A DNA stretch of 64,000 bases from Bolinopsis microptera (Eukaryota > Ctenophora > Tentaculata > Lobata > Bolinopsidae). The notes beneath the pieces are model-generated. The model did not search any database, was not told where the DNA came from, and saw only the letters and a list, made by a program, of their open reading frames with translations. The stretch covers positions 4,209,538-4,273,537 of the forward strand of contig NC_087084.1 in assembly GCF_026151205.1 (NCBI RefSeq), written 5' to 3'. The translations under genes were made by a program, and so were the position numbers. This document shows, piece by piece, positions 38,901 through 47,900 of the stretch (position 1 is its first letter; every line of letters starts with the position of its first letter).

Positions 38901-41900
38901 TAACACGGTAGTTAATAATTCACTGTAAACTAAAATTCAAATTATCTGTCTTAACTCCTACTATTAGTATTAGGTATTATTATGTTTTTCAAAACAGTAA
39001 GTTAACAATAAAACAAGTCGAACTACAGATCATGTTTAGCAAATTAGAAAATGTATAGTAATATAGACACATACTTTCGGAGCTGTAATTTGTTGAAGGC
39101 CGTTTATGTAAATACATGTATACAGTTACAAACACCTTGAAGACTGGTGCAATCACACTGGACTATGTGCATTTGCACTGAGAGTGCTAAATCACTTTTG
39201 ACTCTACACTCGAACTTTTGAAATTACTCGAAGTTCCAGTGCAGACCGATCTTGAATCGATGTATTTTGAAGGCTGATTCCGAATCATTCCCTTTGCACA
39301 CTAATTATAGACTAATAGATTAATTATAGTGCACGGTATTGGACAGTTGGTCAACTTGTTGATGGCTGGGGTTAAATGAAATCAGTATCTAAGAGAAACA
39401 TAGGCCTGTAGCTTAACTCAAAGAACTTTGAGTGAAACTTTCGACACTGAACGAACGGCGACCAATTTTAACAATACATCTAAACTAGGTTCAATATTTA
39501 GCCCAGGGTATATATATACAACTACTTCTACAAATTGCTTCGCAAACACAACAAAACCAACTACCAACTCAAGTCGACGCAATTGCTTCTGAGCTAAGAG
39601 TAGCAGAACTATGATAGTAGGAAGCGGAATTATAGGAACCTATTGTATTTCAGATTACGAAATATGTACTAAAGGCTGATGTTCTTAGTGTTCCTAGAGT
39701 GGGACTAGTGTCATGGACCATGGTAATTTGATACGACTACATATTGCTTATTACAACACTACAAATCTATTACATTTATTGAGTATTATGTAACGCGATG
39801 GAAATATTTTAAGCGGGTAATATGAAATATCCTGTCAAAACCCAGGATACATAACATGAAGACTTTGTTGTAACTTTGTATGAAAAGCATTAACACTAGG
39901 TATTTTATTCACAGACTCATAATTATATAGGCTGGTGAGGGCCTGACTTTGCAGGCTGCCCGCTAAATTAGTGTGATTTCAAGAAGTCATATGTAACTTA
40001 GAGAAGATCAGCTTATCTTCACGAAAAAGATGGTTTTATTATTTATATTATTTATGTATAAATTATGTATTAATATATCCAAATTGGTAGTCAAAAATAT
40101 TTCAACGAAAGCAGATTCAAAACAATTATCAACTCATTACTTGACAGGATTGAACGTGTGTAATCAGTAATACTGTAATAGTATTGTGTCTGTTGTTATC
40201 CATATTGCCTCTTCATTTAATCTAGGAATGGGGCGGAGGAAGAGCTAGAAATCAAGGAACGTGCCAAGTCATACTACTATACAACAATAGAATGGATTTT
40301 AGATAGATTTCGGATAAGACGCCAGAATTCTCCAGTTCATGAATTAGCGATCGTTTCTTTTGGGATAATCGCGTCTTAAAGTAAAATGATCGCCGCCTAA
40401 CTCAATTATAACACAATTGTGATTGTCTAACCTTTAAAAATCAACACCTTTGTTTTTAATAGTTTTAAAATATCTACAAATTGACAAATCCAATTACATC
40501 AGTTGAGGAATTTAGTTTTTCCGTGGTACAATCCCCTCTGCACTCGACTATCACGTGACTTATATATACTATACTTTCAATTTCATCCCTGAACATTCAA
40601 ATGAACCTACATAAATTGAGCCTTAACCGGAGTTTTACATGAATTAGTCTCTTTTGTTAGATATTTGAAACATCCGCAATCTGTAAACTGTGAGATAAGA
40701 ATCGGTCTGTCGGACAAAATTCGTGTTACTGATGTAGTCGTGTTACTGATTGTTACTGATTAAGCTGTTAGATAAGCACCATAAGAAGCAATTGCTGTCT
40801 GCTGACAACTTAACTTTCTCAGGAAACTCGTTCTTTGTTCTGGAATGGGCGGATCTGACTCTCCTTGACTACTCAACTACATTTCAGCTTCAACTTTATC
40901 AAGTGCGTCTTTTTACTTACTTAATATTGCATGTATAAAACACTCTTTATCGAATGGCAGTGATTAGTGTCCTAATAAAGTGTCCCTATAAAGAGATTTG
41001 ACTGTTTTGATATTGATATAAGTTGTGGTACAATGCCAGCAGTAAGTACTGTGAAGTAACTGTGAACCTACATCTCCAGAATGGCTCCATTGTGTTTGTA
41101 TACCGGAATGTGTCTGAAGGACTTTTGGATTGGTCGCTTGTTTCAATCGTCAGCGCTTTTCCCTGGGTCACACCGGCTAACCAAGGTAAAGAGACTATCT
41201 ACAAAAATAATTGATCGCTGATTTATATCAAACATAATGATTACCCATCCAACTACTCGAAATATTTGCTGGAAAACAAAAATGTATAATATGTCACCAC
41301 ATCCACACTCCACAGCATCTAAAGATCTCATGTACTACGAATACGAGGAGGTCAATGTGGATACGAAAAATATTAAAAATGGTACTGCTATCACCTTCAA
41401 CCTACGTGAAAACTGCTTGGTAAGAAACTAAGTTTTAAAATTGGATCAGAGGTAGAACAATGACACTTATGTTGAAGAAGCTTAGAAGGTAGAATAGATC
41501 AGATAAATAGATAAACAAAGGGGCCCACGGCTATAAAAATATAAAACATTCAGATGTATCATTCGCCTGTGTAAATATTGGGGACACAATACAGTTCAAA
41601 TAATAGGATCAATCACATAAAAATATGAAGTTCAAACAACGGAATCTTTTTTAAATATTTCAATCTTCAGCTTCATCAAGAATGAAATGTTGTTACCTTT
41701 TTGCCATCAATGCAGTACAATTAGTATTCCGTATTAAGTTTTACCTATCTTTGGCAATAAATTACTTTTTTATGTGAGAAATAACCCATAGTAACCTTTA
41801 TAACGTCATGTTTTCCCCAACCTCAAAGGGGCGACATGTCCCCATTAATTGTAGTCCGATAGTTTCCCTGCATCTAAATAAACCTACTAAACTTTAAATC

Positions 41901-44900
41901 TACTTTAAATCTACTTTAAATTTACTTTAAATCTACTTTAAATCTACTTTAAATCTACTTTAAATCTACTTTAAATCTACTTTAAATCTACTTTAAATCT
42001 ACTTTAAATCTATTTAACTTTAACTCTTCAGGCAGCCACCAACTGTACGACCTGTCTGGACATAGGTAAAAGTACTCAGTTTTCCTGTATGTGGTGTGAC
42101 GCACTGCAGAGGTAATACTATAAGTTTAACAAAACTCAATGTTGCATATTTATATTCCTGATAAATTTAATTTATCATTTATTAAATAATAATAAATATA
42201 TACGAGAGCACTTTAAGCTTGATTTAAGTTTTCATTCCACCTTAGTCTTACTGCAAGTATACTGTATAAGCACATGTTTCACAATGCTGGCAAGCATAAC
42301 CGTTGCCCTTATATTCACAACACTATTTACCCCCTATACTATTATATCCCCTTTATTGTTTTCCAGGCATTAAGACTCATCGAAAGTAATTCAGCAGGTA
42401 TATTTAAGTTCAAAACATTCTAATTCAATGTTAAAGATGACAGGAATAAGAAATAGTTATGTGGAGGTTTTTAAGAAATTTGCGCAAAATACGCGCCAGC
42501 ATGTTATACGAAATTAGGTAAAAAACCCAAAATCGCCATATTCAGGTGCCTTAAAAACCATGTTAAAATTGAGTCAGAGATCTGAAACGTTGCAGGGCGT
42601 CTAGACCTTGTCCAAATCGACTGTAAAAAAAATTTCATGTTTCAGGAGTATCGGGAAGTGGGTTTTCTGGAACCCCTGTTTTACAACAGATTGTCGTGAA
42701 GCATATATAATATGTATGTATGTATAGACGCTTTTTGCAGTCAATTGTAGCCTACATTTAAGTGTCCGTAGATTCAAAAGTATAAAAGATACAGTCATTT
42801 CGAACCACAGCTTTTAAAGATAATCGTTTATACTTTAGTTTACTTTATATTGAAAAATAATTTATCGTCATCATCATCACTTGATGACGTCATCAATTTA
42901 AGTGTTTTTAAAACTTGATTTTTGACAAAATAACAACTTTTCAAATCGATTTTACACCATTAAGGAGTAATTTTATTCAAAATCTGAGGACATTTTCACC
43001 TTAGATAATTGTTCAAGCATTCTGAAAATCTACCGGAAAAGTTTCTTACCTTACTCCTTCATTAAAATATTCGCTATTGAAGTTAGTGCTTTTTTGAAGA
43101 ATAATTTTATAAAAACACAAAAGTTGTGAATTAGTATTCTCTGGTGTTGGGCCATCTGTTGGGTTGTGGAGCTCAATTTTACTTCTTAAAGGTCTAAATT
43201 GTGTTATAGGCTAGTTTTAAAGTTAAAAATCGAAAAGTTGCACACGTGGGGACACGCCCAAATTGATTTAAAATAGCTAAAATCACTGAAAATTGTTATT
43301 TTCACATTGTTATTTTTGGAGTCCCGTTGTGATCCAAGTTCTTTTTGAAATCTTCTGAAACTTTGCATGCTTATCAAACTATATATTAAATACCACTATG
43401 CAAAAATTTACGGTGATTCAATATTGTATGCGCACGCAACGTCCGCTCAAAGTTTGCATGTGCGAAAGGTGAGAATTTTGCTCATTCGTGATTTCGAATA
43501 TATTCTGCTTTCCCACGATATTTAAATGGCATTATATATGAATTAAATGCCAACTTGAATGAGTAAAAAGTGCCATATTCAGTCTGTTATCGACAGATAA
43601 ACCTACCTGAACACAAGGAAACGTTTTCAAAGGTGAAATTTCAAAATTGTTGAAATTACCTCCTTATTAATGAAGTTTCGACTGTGTAAATTATCCTGAC
43701 ATTATAATCAAAAAGAGATGATATTTGACCAAAACCCATAATCATGGGTAGAGTGAACCGCTGCCAGTGTCTCTCTTTTTCAAACAAAAGGAAATGATAT
43801 TAATTTGAGGAACCGTCCGCAAATGCAAATTGATACCGAGAATGAAATCGGTCGCTCGCTTTTCCCATTCATTCACGGCTTACGAATTGTAATAAAGCTT
43901 ATTGAATGGGAAAAGCGAGCGACCGATTTCATTCTCGGTATCAATTTGCATTTGCGGACGGTTCCTCAAATTAATATCATTTCCTTTTGTTTGAAAAAGA
44001 GAGACACTGGCAGCGGTTCACTCTACCCATGATTATGGGTTTTGGTCAAATTACTAATATCAAAGATGGATTTGGTATAGTCATCCAATCCTTGACATAG
44101 ACACTGTCAAGTACTCAATTGATGTTTCTGCTATAAAATTTTCAAAACATACACATTGTGCATACACTATACCTGTACAATGTACATTATGTATACACAT
44201 AGCATATAGATAACGTATACATTGTGTATTTTTTGATAAATGGTATCTCTTCTCCAGGTGTTCAGATACGTTTGACAGCAAGTATTCTCAATGGGAGTCA
44301 GAGTGTTCCCAACCTACCACTCAGTACACAGAATGTCCTGCTAACCAAGGTAAGTAAACACCGATTTACCGCAGGGTTTGGGGAAAGAAAAACATCCGCG
44401 GTAAATAGGGGTTCGCGGTAAATCGGGGTTTTGTTTGTTTGCATTATGCATGTTAAGCCCTATTTGAGGAAAAGAAAATGGCCGCGGTAAATCGGGCTAG
44501 TAACCAGTAGCCTAGTAACCAGTAGCCTAGTAACCTAGTAGTAGCCTAGTAGCCAGTCCCCCAGTAATCTAGTAACCAATATTTAGTTACATACACTTCC
44601 TTTCTATATGCTAACTTACTGTTCTCTGACCTTGCAACCCTGTCAGATCGCAACGAAACACTAACCAGTCTATCAGATGAGTTGTTCGAGCAGCAGTTGG
44701 CTTTGTTGAACGAGTGGTTTGAAAGTCTTGCTACCTCCCTCTTTCAGTCCAGTAGTAAGTATCCAGAGTAGTGAGAGTGCATGTTCCCCACGTTATCTGT
44801 GAAATAAGTGAATCCGACCCTATCAGGAGATAACTGTAATGTTCAACTAGTATTAGTTACAGCATCTACAAGAACCTAAAGTCGAACACGCACCAATTAT

Positions 44901-47900
44901 GAGCACCAATTCAACCTCAGGTACCTACCTTATCTACTGTTACTGCTGCAGGCGGCGCTCAGCCTGCAGATGCACATATTAGGTGCGATGGGTGCGGGAT
45001 CGCACAATTTACCGTTTTCCGCACATTTCCGCATAATTCATTGTTTTCCGCACATTTTGTAATTTTCTGCATATTTCCGCATAATCTAGCATTTTCCGCT
45101 TAATTTCGCATAATTTTGAAATTTTCGCGTTAAGATTTTCGAGTGTAAAAACCAAAATATGTTAAAAGTCGGGCCCTTTTAGGACCGTGACTCAGGCCCT
45201 TTTAGGACCGTGACCCAGGCCCTTTTGGAACTCATACCTAGGCCACGTGACCCAGGCCCTTTCGGGACCCTGACCCAGGCCCTTTCGGGACCCTGACCCA
45301 GGCCCTTTCGGGACCGTGACCCAGGCCCTTTTGGAACTCATACCTAGGCCACGTGACCCAGTTACCACGTGACCCAGGCCTTTTCGGGACCCATGCCTAG
45401 GCCACGTGACCCGGTTACCACGTGACCCAGGCCCTTTCGGGACCATGACGGTCCATGACCCAGGCCCTTTCGGGACCGTTACCCAGGCCCTTTTGGAACC
45501 CATGCCTAGGCCACGTGACCCGGTTACCACGTGACCCAGGCCCTTTCGGGACCATGACGGTCCATGACCCAGGCCCTTTCGGGACCGTTACCCAGGCCCT
45601 TTCGGGACCGTGACCCAGGCCGTTATGGAACCCTCGTCGTTACCGTACTTCGATCATACCTGCAGCCCTTTATATCGGGTAATGAGCTCTATTCGTTGTA
45701 GCGTTGGCTTTATAGTGGGCTTAATGGATCTTGGATCAAATGGTTTACAAGTACTGACGATCAATGCCAACAAGCGTGTCACATATTTGCGATCACGCTT
45801 GGGATCTGATCGACTCTATCAAGAGGCGTCTTCAAATAACTGTCTCCTGATCTCTACCAGATCAAGTCACTGTTCTCAGATAACTGGATCTCAATATAGG
45901 TTCAATCATGGACTTAGTAAAGAACTACACCCTCAGTAACACATAAACAGACCTATTTTTGATAAGAGCGGCGGTTATACGTTCAGAATTTCCAAAGTCC
46001 TTCAGAAAATACAAATGAAAACCGCACAATTCCCGCACAAATTTCGAAAAAATCGTCGCACATTTGCCGCATAATTGGTAAAAATTTACCGCACCTTACC
46101 GCACATTTTACCTTTATAGTCGGGTGCGGTACCGCATAATTTCGATTTTTTTACCGCACCTAATATGTGCCTCTGTCAGCCTGTCATTCCAAATCTCCAT
46201 TCGGAGATTCATATGATTATGAACATAAATATAATAGCCTGGGGTCCCCAGGTAAAATCTACTGTATCTCAGGTACCACGTGTAACCTCAGACACCTAAT
46301 CTACTGTATCTCAGTTACCACGTGTAACATCAGACACCTAATCTACTGTATCTCAGGTACCACGTGTAACCTCAGACACCTGATCTACTGTATCTCAGGT
46401 ACCACGTGTAGCCTCAGGTACCTAATCTACTGTATCTCAGGTACCACGTGTAACCTCAGACACCTGATCTACTGTATCTCAGGTACCACATGTAACGAAG
46501 GTTTGTTCTACAGCCCCTACACGCTAAGCTGTAATGATTGTATCTATTGTGCCACCGTTGACTGTCAGGATCAATGCTCCAATGCTACCCAGGTTAATTG
46601 TGCCTGATCTTATCAGTACTTGTTTTGATTTTTAAACGAAGTGAGATATTTCCAGTGAGCTTATAACTTGTACCTGTCAAATTGTGAGGAGGTACAAGTT
46701 TAGTCAGACAATTATAGTGATTGTATATTTGAGAATATCATGTCTTAACTTAACCGGACATATTATATCAGGATAACATATCGAACATGTCTTAACCGGA
46801 CATATTATATCAGGATAACATATCGAACATGTCTTAACCGGACATATTATATCAGGATAACATATCGAACTTGTCTTAACCGGACATATTATATCAGGAT
46901 AACATATCGAACATGTCTTAACCGGACATATTATATCAGGATAACATATCGAACATGTCTTAACCGGACATATTATATCAGGATAACATATCGAACATGT
47001 CTTAACCGGACATATTATATCAGGATAACATATCGAACACGTCTTAACCGGACATATTATATCAGGATAACATATCGAACATGTCTTAACCGGACATATT
47101 ATATCAGGATAACATATCGAACACGTCTTAACCGGACATATTATATCAGGATAACATATCGAACACGTCTTAACCGGACATATTATATCAGGATAACATA
47201 TCGAACGAGAGCAACCCTCGGAAGAATATGAAAATCAAAAACTACAAGTTTAGGGACATAAGTCCTGATAGTGACTTTTGGAAATGTGAGTTGCGATCAT
47301 AATCCCGCTTATTCGTTTATTTTTATGTATTTTGTTCTGTTTATACTTATAGTTATAGAAACCGTTTGAGGATTTACATCCATGATGTTCTTTAACATCC
47401 TTTCGAAGATGATGCCAATATTTTCTTTGATTCCTGAGCATACAAAAACTTGTTTGATATGTAACTTTTTAGGAAATCAAGCAGTCTTAAATCTCCATAA
47501 CATTTAGCAACGTTATATTTTACGCCTTATGTTTTTCCATCCTTCTTGGATAGAGAAACTTACCAAAGACAGGATTCTTGAAATCAGTTATCCCCTGTAT
47601 TTTAAACGGGTGATACTCGTAAAATATTTGTTTCAAATGTTAAAGAGAGCGTCGACGAGTCCAAACCGTCGACGAGTCCAACTCGGTGCGCGTCTTGCAG
47701 TAGGTTATAAACCTACATAACTGTATAGTATTTTCACTCATTTTCTTTTCAGCTGCGTTTATAGGCATGACATGCGGGGTGGCGGTGTCAGTTTGTTTTG
47801 GTTTCCTGCTAGTCTGTATGAAGAGGAGGAACTACGTGCAACCTGGGGGAGTTACCTGGGATCCTCGTACTACTCCTGCCAGTATGGTTAGTAGTGTGTA

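Larger units (their letters stand above)
31510..39900. repeat. Segmental duplication, copy B
   Basis: Partner of 12,181-24,900, same orientation, offset about 19 kb. It retains the empty sites for two insertions found in copy A and has one foldback insertion (36,752-37,103) that A lacks. The sequence from 37,104 to 40,822 outside the homology patches is AT-rich intron in which I see no gene. Confidence 0.85.

Noticed and set aside
43805-44032. 75-codon ORF across the foldback
   Set aside because: It reads through both arms of an inverted repeat and has no domain.
45192-45530. Gly-rich - strand ORF
   Set aside because: Translation of the GC-rich minisatellite inside the hAT-like element.
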